A stretch of 34,052 bases of DNA from Desertifilum sp. SIO1I2 (GCA_010672635.1 JAAHGE010000008.1:38277-72328); one strand, 5' to 3'. Positions 1-9,129 are shown, counted from the stretch's first letter. Notes: generated by a model not told the origin, from the sequence alone. Program-made: numbers and translations.

Positions 1-691
1 TTGTGAAGACAATGCCTAACATTTCAATGTTCAAAGGATTAGTGTCTTTATGGACTTCTCGCAACCGGGCTAGCCGTCTTTCGAGTAACTGAATCCCAAT
101 CAGCGATAGCGGTTCGGGTTTAGCCGGAAGCATATAGAAATCGCTAGCGGTGAGGGCGCTGCGAGTCAGTAGATTGTATCCCGGAGCGCAATCTAAGATG
201 ATGAAATCGTATTCTGGGAGAACGGGCTTTAAAATTCCACTGATTAATACACGCTCAAAGTTGTTCCAAACCTGCTCGAAATTCGTCTGAGTATTTCGGG
301 GCGAACCGTTTGCACCTTCATGATATACGGCTTTTTCGTACATCATTTCTGAAACTGAAAATTCATCGTACATATCAATATCTCCGGGTAATAAATCTAA
401 CCCTTTGACGGCACAAATATACGGCTGAATCAGTTCTTGAATGGTGTGATTTGACTGTACGAGGGGGTTAATGGCTTTGGCAATTAATTGCCGACAGGTG
501 CGCCTTTCTTTGCGGAGTTTCGCGAAGTGAGATGGCTGCATTAAACTCAGCGTTGCACTAATTTGCGTATCTAGGTCTATGACCAGAACCCGCTTATTGT
601 AATGCTTGGCGAGCGAAGTTGCGAGATTGACGGTTAGCGTCGTTTTCCCAACGCCACCTTTCATATTGACAGTGGAAATAATGTATCCCAT
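1..691 (-). CDS. ParA/MinD-like chromosome- or plasmid-partitioning ATPase (C-terminus cut by window edge)
   Basis: Minus-strand reading from ATG at 691: MGYIISTVNMKGGVGKTTLTVNLATSLAKHYNKRVLVIDLDTQISATLSL...; deviant Walker A KGGVGKTT. Open to the window edge, so absent from the ORF track. Confidence 0.9.
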   Translation of the reverse strand, partial: MGYIISTVNMKGGVGKTTLTVNLATSLAKHYNKRVLVIDLDTQISATLSLMQPSHFAKLRKERRTCRQLIAKAINPLVQSNHTIQELIQPYICAVKGLDLLPGDIDMYDEFSVSEMMYEKAVYHEGANGSPRNTQTNFEQVWNNFERVLISGILKPVLPEYDFIILDCAPGYNLLTRSALTASDFYMLPAKPEPLSLIGIQLLERRLARLREVHKDTNPLNIEMLGIVFT

Positions 692-966
692 TGGTCGAGT
701 CCTTGCTTGAAAGAAGATGCGATCGCCCTTTTGGGATCGCTTCGCCTCCCAATCATCATAAAGGTTATGTTGGGTTTGCGCGTCTTAATCAGACAAACAA
801 AGTTTGGCACCCAGCACATCTAGCCAAAGTGCGAACCTCAATTTGCTTTCTCCCCCGACATCGACCGACTTTAGCAGATTGTCTGGGGATCGTAAAATTG
901 TATAAGTTGTTTAGACCCCGCAAAATATTATAAACTTTTGTAAAAGTCTCTCAGGAATCCGTCACA

Positions 967-1398
967 ATGCCCGCTAAAACAGGATTTGGGAAACCGCAAC
1001 CCCAGAAAAACAGCAACAGTACGGCTCGACGCGTCAAAGCGGAAAAGCAATATGAAAAAATGTCCTCTAAAGGGATGCCAGAGTTTGCGATTTTTGCTCG
1101 GATCAAAGATAAAAAAAACTGGTACCCCGTCGGCTCTCTTACGGTGAATCGCAGCAATCAAATTAACCAAGCGATTTTCGCCAACTTAGAAGACTTGCGC
1201 CAGGGTGCTTTTCGCCTGTATCCCATTCTGCGGAAAAACCAGCAAAACCTAGAGTACGGCTACAAACTCAAAGGCGAAGAGTTTGCAGACGAACCCATCC
1301 AGCTTGCTGTCCCCCCGCAACCCGGTGCAGGGAATTTAATTCAAAACACCGTTGCGAACGTAACTCATGCAGTTTCTGGTCTATTTAAACGCAAATAA
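967..1398 (+). CDS. HHL1-like conserved protein (DUF6523-type)
   Basis: 143 aa; central MPEFAIFARIKDKKNWYPVGSLTVNRSNQINQAIF...GYKLKGEEF resembles cyanobacterial/plastid HHL1-like proteins as recalled. Confidence 0.65.
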   Translation: MPAKTGFGKPQPQKNSNSTARRVKAEKQYEKMSSKGMPEFAIFARIKDKKNWYPVGSLTVNRSNQINQAIFANLEDLRQGAFRLYPILRKNQQNLEYGYKLKGEEFADEPIQLAVPPQPGAGNLIQNTVANVTHAVSGLFKRK

Positions 1399-1405
1399 CC
1401 CCGCA

Positions 1406-1440
1406 GGGAGAGACGTGAATCCGCGTCTCTCCCCAATTTT
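1406..1440 (+). terminator. Rho-independent-like terminator downstream of the HHL1-like gene
   Basis: GGGAGAGACG-(8 nt)-CGTCTCTCCC, then CAATTTT; lies between convergent genes. Confidence 0.7.
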
Positions 1441-1975
1441 AGGATTGGGGTGGAGCCGTTACCCCCATGCGAATTTCCGAACACAGCGACGCCATGCTAA
1501 AGCCGCCAAACCGCTTCAGGATGCTTGTTCTCAAACGTAAATTGGGGCTAGCAAACCACAAGCGTTCCTCAGAATACATGGTTTCGTAGTCCGTAATCAG
1601 GGTTAAGGCACCATCGTCGCCCATCACGTAACGTCCAGCGACGGGAACCTTTTCGGCATAACCCACTTCGCGCAACAGTTTTCCCTCATTCGGCTGGTCT
1701 GGATCGGCAACCGGAACTAGAACGGTAGAACCACTGTGCTTTTCTTCATCCCAGTCCATCGTGCCATTCCACGTCACGCGAGCGCCACACAAAGCCAAAG
1801 CCGGATCGATTTGATATTGTTCGCAGAGTTTGGCAATGGCGGGATCGTTTGCCTCTAGCATGGCAATCTCAATATTCGATTGACCCGACTCTGTTTGTTT
1901 AAAGGCGAGGTGGTGAGCAGTTCGCTGAGAAAACCACTTACCCGAACTTTGTTGAAAAAACTCCGTAATATCCAT
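1439..1975 (-). CDS. Phycobiliprotein chromophore lyase, CpcS/CpeS family
   Basis: 178 aa; [23 protein letters not shown]...[37 protein letters not shown] is characteristic of CpcS/CpeS lyases. Confidence 0.85.
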   Translation of the reverse strand: MDITEFFQQSSGKWFSQRTAHHLAFKQTESGQSNIEIAMLEANDPAIAKLCEQYQIDPALALCGARVTWNGTMDWDEEKHSGSTVLVPVADPDQPNEGKLLREVGYAEKVPVAGRYVMGDDGALTLITDYETMYSEERLWFASPNLRLRTSILKRFGGFSMASLCSEIRMGVTAPPQS

Positions 1976-2084
1976 GAATTGCGGGACTTAATTATCTTTT
2001 ACTTATTATTCACGATTCTGAAGTCCCGTTGAACCGGGTTAAGCCATCAGATTCATCCCTATTTTGCCTTAATTTTGCCCGCTT

Positions 2085-3335
2085 TTAGAGCGGATCTGGG
2101 GTAGTCGGCGGCGGGGTGGGGTTCATTTGTCGATCGATCTGCTCGATTTGGCGGATAAAATGGTTGCGGCGAATCTTCAACTGCTCGGCGAGGGCTAAGG
2201 CTCGACGGAAGGAATCTAAGGCTTGGGGATAGTCTTGGCGCGAGAGGCTGATTTGAGCCATGCGATCGTAAGTGTTCATCATCCCGTGAGCATCGTAGGC
2301 TTGGGAGTTGACTAATAGCAGAATTTTATAGACTTCTAGGGCGGCTTCGAGTTGTTGCTCTTGGCGATAGAGTTGACCTAAGCGTTCTAAAGCAATGGCC
2401 GCATCGTCTAACTGTTGTAGGGTTTGAGCCAGGGTAAAGGCTTCTTCGTATTGGGTGGCGGCTGTTTGCAGTTCGCCCAGGGTTTCGTAGCTAGCGGCGA
2501 TCGCTAATTTTAACTGAGGAACTTCCCGCAGGCGATTAGCTTGGCTGTAGAGTTCCACTAAAGCCAGCCGCGCGTCAATACCGGGTTGCACCTGTTGTTG
2601 TCGATCGTAGATATAGGCTAGCTGTTGATAGAGGGTAATTTGGGAATTGCGATCGCCTCTAGCCTGGGCATCCGTTAACAACTCTTGATAAATAGCCCCC
2701 GCTTTCGGATAGTTCAGCCATCCCAGATACAATTGCCCCATTGTTTGCAACGTCTGCAATTCAGAGGTACGGTCTTCCTGAGTCCGGGCATGGGCTAGAA
2801 GTTGTTCGTAAATGGCGATCGCCTGTTCGGGGGTGCGAAGTTGCTGATACGCCGCGCCTAACTGCCGCAATACGCCCCAATCGGGTGGATTCTGGGTTTG
2901 GGCAGTGGCTTGAATTTGCTCCAAGCGGCGGGTAATGACTCGAACAACTGGAGCGTTATTTTCTCCCCAAGCATAACTCCCCACTCGTCCCAAGGCTTCC
3001 ACCTCCGCCATCGGCCCCAACGCCCGACGCAAGCGCAACTCCCGATACCAGGTTTCAAACGCTTGTGCCCGATCCCCCGCCCTGAGTTGCGCCAGAGCCT
3101 CTAGATTGAGTCCATCTAAAGCTACCCCTAACGCTTCGGCTTCCGAGCCGCTTAACGGCGCTTTAGGGTTCGGTAATAGCGGATCTGGGGCTTGGATCTC
3201 CAGCGGGTTAGGAGGAAAGCGATCCGGCGCGTTGCTGCGGGCGGCGATCGCCGGCGAACCCAACCCCAACACCCCCAGGCTCAACACGATTCCAAACCTG
3301 ACCCCGAAATTGCGGATGCTGATTTCCCAGCTCAT
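2085..3335 (-). CDS. TPR-repeat protein with N-terminal signal-like segment
   Basis: 416 aa; repeated A/L-rich helical pairs (PEQAIAIYEQLLAHA, YPKAGAIYQELLTDA, LEAALEVYKILL, YPQALDSFRRALALA); hydrophobic N-terminus. Confidence 0.8.
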   Translation of the reverse strand: MSWEISIRNFGVRFGIVLSLGVLGLGSPAIAARSNAPDRFPPNPLEIQAPDPLLPNPKAPLSGSEAEALGVALDGLNLEALAQLRAGDRAQAFETWYRELRLRRALGPMAEVEALGRVGSYAWGENNAPVVRVITRRLEQIQATAQTQNPPDWGVLRQLGAAYQQLRTPEQAIAIYEQLLAHARTQEDRTSELQTLQTMGQLYLGWLNYPKAGAIYQELLTDAQARGDRNSQITLYQQLAYIYDRQQQVQPGIDARLALVELYSQANRLREVPQLKLAIAASYETLGELQTAATQYEEAFTLAQTLQQLDDAAIALERLGQLYRQEQQLEAALEVYKILLLVNSQAYDAHGMMNTYDRMAQISLSRQDYPQALDSFRRALALAEQLKIRRNHFIRQIEQIDRQMNPTPPPTTPDPL

Positions 3336-3494
3336 AAGCGAACTCCAGCAAGAATTGATGAATATTAACAGTGATGACGCAGCAGGCTGTGGCTGCTTGT
3401 AAAGAAGCAGTCACAAAGTCTCGTTAAAGTTACTGAAAATCAAACATTGTGGCATAATTAGATGCATTTTGAGTGGCAAAGGTGAGAGAACAAC

Positions 3495-4772
3495 GTGAAG
3501 GTTTTGGTGGTTGGTAGTGGTGGACGAGAACACGCGATCGCGCGCACCCTTTTACAATCTTCTCGCGTTAAAAAAGTCGTCTGCGTCCCCGGAAATGGCG
3601 GAACTGCCAGCTTAGAACGCTGTAGCAATATGCCGTTTGGGGTAACAGATTTTGAAGGCATTGCCCGGTTCGCCCTCGTCCATGAAATTTCTTTAATTGT
3701 CGTTGGGCCTGAAGTCCCCCTCGCCCAAGGCATCACCGACTTCCTCCGCCAGCAAAACCTCACGGTTTTTGGTCCCACCCAGGCGGGCGCGCAAATTGAG
3801 TCGAGTAAGGCTTGGGCAAAAGCCCTGATGCAAGAGGTCGGTATTCCTACCGCCAAAGCCGAGGTCTTTACCGACGAAGCTAGCGCCAAAGCCTATGCTC
3901 AATCCCAAGGCGTCCCTATCGTTATTAAAGCCGATGGTTTGGCGGCCGGGAAGGGTGTCACCGTTGCTCAAACCTGGGAAGAAGCTGAAACGGCAATTGC
4001 TGCCGCCTTTGGGGGACAATTTGGCGATGCGGGCAAGCAACTCGTCATTGAAGAATGTTTAAGCGGACAAGAAGTTTCCCTATTGGCGCTAACGGATGGA
4101 CAGACCATTCGTCCCTTACTCAGCGCCCAGGATCACAAGCGCATTGGTGAAGGAGACACTGGCCCTAATACGGGCGGGATGGGGGCTTATGCACCCGCCC
4201 CAATTGTGACGCCCCAGTTACTAGAGCGCATTCACAAAGAGATTTTAGCGCCTGCGGTGGAGGCATTGCGGAACCGGGGAATTGACTATCGCGGCATTCT
4301 CTACGCTGGGTTGATGATTACCCCCCAGGGAGAACCCAAGGTGATTGAATTTAACTGTCGCTTTGGCGATCCAGAAACCCAGGTGATTTTGCCGTTGTTG
4401 GCTACGCCTTTGGAAGATTTGTTGCTGGCTACTGCGAAAGGAAATTTAGCGAGCATCCCGAAAATTGAATGGAAACCGGGGGTTTGTGCGGGCGTGGTGC
4501 TGGCTTCTGGAGGCTATCCGGGTAGTTTTGACAAGCATAAAGCGATCGCCGGATTAGAGCCGGCCGAAAGCCAGGGCGCGATCGTTTATCATGCAGGAAC
4601 TAAACTCAATGGTGGCCAACTGGTGACAGATGGGGGACGGGTACTCAACGTTACGGCTGTAGGCGAAACCTACGACCAAGCATTGGCGATCGCCTACAGC
4701 GCTTGCGAAGCGATTGAGTTTGAGGGAATGTACTATCGGCGAGATATCGGTCATCGTGTCAGAATGAGTTAG
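3495..4772 (+). CDS. purD: Phosphoribosylamine--glycine ligase
   Basis: 425 aa; MKVLVVGSGGREHAIA, PVVIKADGLAAGKGV-type motif, GPNTGGMGAYAPAP, EFNCRFGDPETQ. Confidence 0.97.
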   Translation: MKVLVVGSGGREHAIARTLLQSSRVKKVVCVPGNGGTASLERCSNMPFGVTDFEGIARFALVHEISLIVVGPEVPLAQGITDFLRQQNLTVFGPTQAGAQIESSKAWAKALMQEVGIPTAKAEVFTDEASAKAYAQSQGVPIVIKADGLAAGKGVTVAQTWEEAETAIAAAFGGQFGDAGKQLVIEECLSGQEVSLLALTDGQTIRPLLSAQDHKRIGEGDTGPNTGGMGAYAPAPIVTPQLLERIHKEILAPAVEALRNRGIDYRGILYAGLMITPQGEPKVIEFNCRFGDPETQVILPLLATPLEDLLLATAKGNLASIPKIEWKPGVCAGVVLASGGYPGSFDKHKAIAGLEPAESQGAIVYHAGTKLNGGQLVTDGGRVLNVTAVGETYDQALAIAYSACEAIEFEGMYYRRDIGHRVRMS

Positions 4773-4777
4773 TAGAA

Positions 4778-4813
4778 TTAAAAGTTAAAAATGACCCAAT
4801 TTTTAACTTTTAA
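4778..4813 (+). promoter_or_regulatory. Perfect 15-bp AT-rich inverted repeat between purD and the nblS-like gene
   Basis: TTAAAAGTTAAAAAT-GACCCA-ATTTTTAACTTTTAA; ends 13 nt before ATG 4827. Function (terminator or leader structure) undetermined. Confidence 0.6.
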
Positions 4814-4826
4814 GTTGTAATGTACT

Positions 4827-6971
4827 ATGCTAACCTTGCTAAAAAGATTCGGAGAAATTATTGCCCATTGGTGGTCTGAGTTTACCCTCCAGACCAAATT
4901 AATGGCCGCCGCTACCCTGGTGGTGTCGTTAATTATGAGCGGTTTGACCTTCTGGGCAGTCAACACTATTCAACAAGATGCGCGGCTTAATGATACGCGT
5001 TTCGGTCGCGACCTGGGTTTATTACTCTCGGCAAATGTTGCCCCCTTAGTCGCCGAGAACAACCTTACAGAGGTAGCCCGTTTTTCGCAACGCTTCTACG
5101 AAAGCACCTCTAGCGTCCGTTATATGCTGTATGCAGACGAACAGGGCAATATTTTCTTCGGAATTCCGTTTTGGGAGTCGGAAGTGCAAAACTCCCTGAC
5201 GATCCGACGGCGCATCCAACTTCCCGATAACTACGCCGCTAACGAAGAGGTGCCGCTGGTTCGCCAACACCTCACGCCAGACGGGGAAGTGACTGATGTT
5301 TTTGTGCCTTTAAGACATCAAAATGAGTATTTAGGCGTTCTGGCGATTGGAATTAACCCGAATCCCACGGTTGTTGCCTCTTCTAACCTGACTCGCGATG
5401 TCACCATAGCCGTATTTGTCTCGATTTGGGCAATGGTGATTTTAGGAGCAGTCTTTAATGCCTTAACGATTACCAAACCGATTAAAGAGTTGCTGGTTGG
5501 AGTGAAAAATATTGCAGCCGGGAACTTTAAACAGCGCATTGACTTGCCGCTAGGTGGAGAACTCGGAGAACTCATTTTTAGCTTTAACGAAATGGCAGAA
5601 CGCCTAGAAAGCTATGAAGAACAAAATATTGAAGAACTGACGGCAGAAAAAGCTAAATTAGAAACCTTGGTTTCTACGATCGCCGATGGGGCAGTGCTGC
5701 TAGATACCAATTTACAGATTATTTTGGTGAATCCAACGGCACGGCGGATTTTTAATTGGGAAAATCAAAATATTACTGGCGATGTTGTCCTCAAACACTT
5801 GCCACCCCCGATCCAAGTGAAGCTGACGCGACCTTTAAAAGAAATTGCGGCCGGAACTTTACCGAGTAGCAGCCGGGAGGGGGCAGAATATCGCATTACC
5901 CTCACAGAACCCGTTAGTCGTACCGTTCGCATTCTCCTCACGACTGTATTATCGCATCGGGCTAGCGATGAGGAAGCCTTGTGTCAGTATTGTTTGAGCG
6001 AGACAGAGGATCGGTGCGACTTGCCGGATCGATCGCAGGCGACTGAGTGTATTCTGTACGAAGAGGATGAAGAGAAGCAGAATGTTGGCGATCGCTATCG
6101 CGAAAACCTCAAAGGGATCGCTATGACAGTTCAGGATATCACCCGCGAAGTCGAACTCAACGAAGCCAAAAGTCAATTTATCAGCAACGTCTCTCACGAA
6201 CTCAGAACGCCACTCTTTAACATCAAAGGTTTTATTGAAACCCTCTACGAATACGGCGACGAACTCACAGAAGTTGAACGACGCGACTTCTTAGAAACCG
6301 CCAATCACGAAACCGATCGCTTAACTCGCTTAGTTAACGATGTTCTCGATTTATCGCGCTTAGAATCGTGCCGAATTTATCATTTTGATGCGGTAGAAAT
6401 TGCTCAACCCATCGAACAAACCCTAAGAACCTATCAACTCAACGCCAAAGACAAGGGAATTGAACTCTCTCAAGACATTGAACCCGATCTCCCCCCAGTC
6501 TTAGGGCATTACGACTTATTGCTGCAAGTTTTCACCAATCTGGTTGGCAACTCGCTAAAATTTACCGAACCGGGCGGACAAGTCAAAATCCGCGCCTATC
6601 TCCTCGACTTAGAATCAGACAAAGGAAAATGGGTCGATTCCCACTCTCACAAACTGCAAAATCACCTCGTCCGTATTGAAATCTCTGATACCGGAATTGG
6701 CATTGATGCAGAAGATCAAGAAGCCATTTTCGATCGCTTCTTCCGGGTAGAAAACCGCGTTCATACCCTCGAAGGAACTGGCTTGGGTTTATCCATCGTC
6801 CGCAACATTATCGAAAAACACCACAGCCGCGTTCAGTTAGTCAGCGAAGTTGGAGTCGGTACAACCTTCTGGTTCGATCTCGCCGTCTTCCAAGAAGAGG
6901 AAGATGAAGTGATGGAACCCCCTCCACAAGATAACGTACCCACAATTGAAGCAACTGCTGCCGAAGTTTAA
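4827..6971 (+). CDS. nblS: Membrane sensor histidine kinase, NblS/Hik33/DspA type (TM-sensor-TM-HAMP-PAS-HisKA-HATPase)
   Basis: 714 aa; HAMP near TKPIKELLVGVKNIAAGNFKQRIDLPLGGELGEL, PAS, H-box FISNVSHELRTPLFNIKGFIETLYEYGDEL, G-boxes DTGIGI and GTGLGLSIV. Overall architecture matches NblS/Hik33. Confidence 0.88.
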   Translation: MLTLLKRFGEIIAHWWSEFTLQTKLMAAATLVVSLIMSGLTFWAVNTIQQDARLNDTRFGRDLGLLLSANVAPLVAENNLTEVARFSQRFYESTSSVRYMLYADEQGNIFFGIPFWESEVQNSLTIRRRIQLPDNYAANEEVPLVRQHLTPDGEVTDVFVPLRHQNEYLGVLAIGINPNPTVVASSNLTRDVTIAVFVSIWAMVILGAVFNALTITKPIKELLVGVKNIAAGNFKQRIDLPLGGELGELIFSFNEMAERLESYEEQNIEELTAEKAKLETLVSTIADGAVLLDTNLQIILVNPTARRIFNWENQNITGDVVLKHLPPPIQVKLTRPLKEIAAGTLPSSSREGAEYRITLTEPVSRTVRILLTTVLSHRASDEEALCQYCLSETEDRCDLPDRSQATECILYEEDEEKQNVGDRYRENLKGIAMTVQDITREVELNEAKSQFISNVSHELRTPLFNIKGFIETLYEYGDELTEVERRDFLETANHETDRLTRLVNDVLDLSRLESCRIYHFDAVEIAQPIEQTLRTYQLNAKDKGIELSQDIEPDLPPVLGHYDLLLQVFTNLVGNSLKFTEPGGQVKIRAYLLDLESDKGKWVDSHSHKLQNHLVRIEISDTGIGIDAEDQEAIFDRFFRVENRVHTLEGTGLGLSIVRNIIEKHHSRVQLVSEVGVGTTFWFDLAVFQEEEDEVMEPPPQDNVPTIEATAAEV

Positions 6972-6990
6972 GTTTCCAAGAATTTTCTTA

Positions 6991-7010
6991 CCTAATGCGA
7001 TCGCATTAGG
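6991..7010. repeat. 20-bp perfect palindrome centred on HIP1
   Basis: CCTAATGCGATCGCATTAGG at the convergent nblS/methyltransferase junction. Confidence 0.8.
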
Positions 7011-7722
7011 CAGGTTTCTTACACTGAATAGCTACTGCTTCTATAAAGCGTTTTTCGTCTTCAACACCTTTAAATTTTGGATCTTCGGAGTCATTAAAGT
7101 CAGCTCTTCGAATATCAGTAAAACCAATTTTTTCAAGCTCTGACTTCATCGAATCGTAGTCCCACATCCAGACATGGTTTTTATTACTTAAGAAAGAGGT
7201 AACTAAGCCTTTTAATCCTCTAGATCTTCTAATTATTCCCATCTCCATCTCCTGAATAAACGAGATGGAAGCAGTGGCTTCAGACGAATTGATATAACGA
7301 CTGGCCAGGATTTTTAAATCAGGTACTAGTAAGCGGAATATTCCTCCAGGTTCTAGCAGCTCAAAAGTATTCTGTAAAGCGAATCGACAGTCTTCTAAGG
7401 GTAAGTGCTCCAGAACGTGACTTGCATATATACCTTTGACACTACCTCTTTTAAGGGGTAGCCCCTTAACAATATCTCCAAATTGGATAGATTGAGGGAA
7501 CTTAATCCGTACTGGAGATTCTTCTATATATTTTTTACCCGCATAGAAAAAACCAATAATTGGTAGACGTTCTAGAAATAGATTGGGAGAAGCATCAAAA
7601 TTCAGCCAGTCTTCTGGCGCGCTCATACCACACCCATATTGAACATATAAATCTTTAGTAGTACGAGAATGGGCGATAGAACCTTTATTCATATAATTTC
7701 CTTTTAATAAATGAGATAACAT
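7006..7722 (-). CDS. Class I SAM-dependent methyltransferase-like protein
   Basis: 238 aa; LYVQYGCGMSAPEDWLNFDASPN, VKGIYASHVLEHLPLEDCRFALQNTFELLEPGGIFRLLVPDL. Confidence 0.8.
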   Translation of the reverse strand: MLSHLLKGNYMNKGSIAHSRTTKDLYVQYGCGMSAPEDWLNFDASPNLFLERLPIIGFFYAGKKYIEESPVRIKFPQSIQFGDIVKGLPLKRGSVKGIYASHVLEHLPLEDCRFALQNTFELLEPGGIFRLLVPDLKILASRYINSSEATASISFIQEMEMGIIRRSRGLKGLVTSFLSNKNHVWMWDYDSMKSELEKIGFTDIRRADFNDSEDPKFKGVEDEKRFIEAVAIQCKKPA

Positions 7723-7757
7723 TAATCTGACTTAAATTGAAACTGAGATCGCCATCC

Positions 7758-8126
7758 CTATTGAGCCAGCAACAAACTGACTAACACTAAAGCCAGTAAG
7801 ATCGCGACGAGGGGATTTCTTTGAATCCACTTTTGTATACAGACGAGATCGAAGTTGGAACGGTTGGCTAATGAATGACGCATCATTTCTTGTTGCTGGG
7901 TTTCAGCCAGGTTTTGATACATCGTACACTCGCGGGCGTCGGGGCGCTGGGGATAGTTGCAGGTGTCGTCGGCGTGATAGGTGCAAGTCTCGCAGAGGGA
8001 TTCGCTTCCGGTGGCGCGATGCAGGGGAATCCCAGGATGACCGAAGGCTTTGAGGGGCGTGCGACAATAGGGACAGTTTAGCGCTTTCGGATCAACGGTT
8101 TGATGGCAGGTGGGACACTCCGGCAT
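7758..8126 (-). CDS. Zinc-ribbon protein with additional four-Cys motif and C-terminal TM helix
   Basis: 122 aa; CPTC...CPYC ribbon, then CETCTYHADDTCNYPQRPDARECTMY, C-terminal NPLVAILLALVLVSLLLAQ. Confidence 0.8.
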   Translation of the reverse strand: MPECPTCHQTVDPKALNCPYCRTPLKAFGHPGIPLHRATGSESLCETCTYHADDTCNYPQRPDARECTMYQNLAETQQQEMMRHSLANRSNFDLVCIQKWIQRNPLVAILLALVLVSLLLAQ

Positions 8127-8186
8127 GGTGAGTTAGAAAGGCTAACGGGGCGCAGCAAGCCTGAAAAAGCCCGCTAGTTGCCCATT

Positions 8187-8507
8187 CTAGCTTGTGGGGG
8201 AGGTTTGAGGAAATTTTCGCACTTGATAGGCTTTGCCTTCGAGGAGTTGATAGTCTCCTGACATGGCTTGGGAAAATTCGGCTTCCACTTGCTGGAGGCG
8301 TTCGGAAGGGATGGATTTCCAGGCTTCTAGGCTTTCCCAACGAATGGCGATCGCAATTTCTGTTTCCTCATCCGGGTTAATCCAAATCTCTTTACTCAGA
8401 TAACCGGGATAGCTGGCTAAAAAAGCACTCCAAATGCGATCGTCTAGCTGAATAAACTTTTCTCGTAAGGCGGTAGGAACCTGAAATCGTAACCACTCAA
8501 TAACCAT
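8187..8507 (-). CDS. TIGR03792-like / ABM-type small protein
   Basis: 106 aa; MVIEWLRFQVPTALREKFIQLDDRIWSAFLASYPGYLSKEIW...; matches the cyanobacterial TIGR03792 pattern as recalled. Confidence 0.65.
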   Translation of the reverse strand: MVIEWLRFQVPTALREKFIQLDDRIWSAFLASYPGYLSKEIWINPDEETEIAIAIRWESLEAWKSIPSERLQQVEAEFSQAMSGDYQLLEGKAYQVRKFPQTSPTS

Positions 8508-8606
8508 GCGTTCTCTCTAATGGGCGATCGCTCTTTAGAATTGTAATCGCTTCAGCCCCAGAAGCATCCTGAGTTAAGCTGGAGATAGACCAGAATTGGG
8601 AGTCGG

Positions 8607-8939
8607 GTGATGTCAAACCATCGCGAACCACAATCGCAAGAGGATATTCGCAGCAAAACGACTAAAACGATTTGGTCTTATGCGACGGGGATGATTGCAT
8701 TAAGCGTGATTTTTGCCTCCGGGATGCGCTATAGCGTTTTGTTACCCATTTCAATTGCTGCCGGGGCTGCTGGAGGAACGGCGGCGGTTTGGTTGTCGGA
8801 TAAAAAGCAACGGGATAAAGCCGAAAGCCTCAGACAATTGGAAGATCGGATTGCGAATCTAGAAACGATCGCCGGAACGAGCGATTTTAGCTTAGAACAA
8901 CGCCTCAGACAATTAGAGTCGCGCGATCGCCCTTTGTAA
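8607..8939 (+). CDS. Conserved hypothetical membrane protein
   Basis: 110 aa, two hydrophobic segments and coiled C-terminus; good codon context, no competing ORF. Confidence 0.6.
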   Translation: MMSNHREPQSQEDIRSKTTKTIWSYATGMIALSVIFASGMRYSVLLPISIAAGAAGGTAAVWLSDKKQRDKAESLRQLEDRIANLETIAGTSDFSLEQRLRQLESRDRPL

Positions 8940-8952
8940 ATGGAGTGCTACG

Positions 8953-9129
8953 GTGAATTTTATTCTAAAAGTCTTTGTCGGCTCGTTACTGCTGTCTGTG
9001 GCGATTAAATATGGGGGGCCGTTTTTACATCTACCCCCAAGTTCGATGCTAGCGCTAGGGGTAGTTTTATTCCCCTCTACAGTTATGGCGATCGCCCTTT
9101 GGTGGCGAACCCAAACCTATAGCCCCTAA
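8953..9129 (+). CDS. Small hypothetical membrane protein (GTG start, 58 aa)
   Basis: VNFILKVFVGSLLLSVAIKYGGPFLHLPPSSMLALGVVLFPSTVMAIALWWRTQTYSP; directly follows the previous CDS; below the ORF-track cutoff. Confidence 0.6.
   Translation: MNFILKVFVGSLLLSVAIKYGGPFLHLPPSSMLALGVVLFPSTVMAIALWWRTQTYSP

Noticed and set aside
691-933. 80-aa plus-strand ORF upstream of the HHL1-like gene
   Set aside because: Starts at the ParA start region; no domain; likely the intergenic promoter region.
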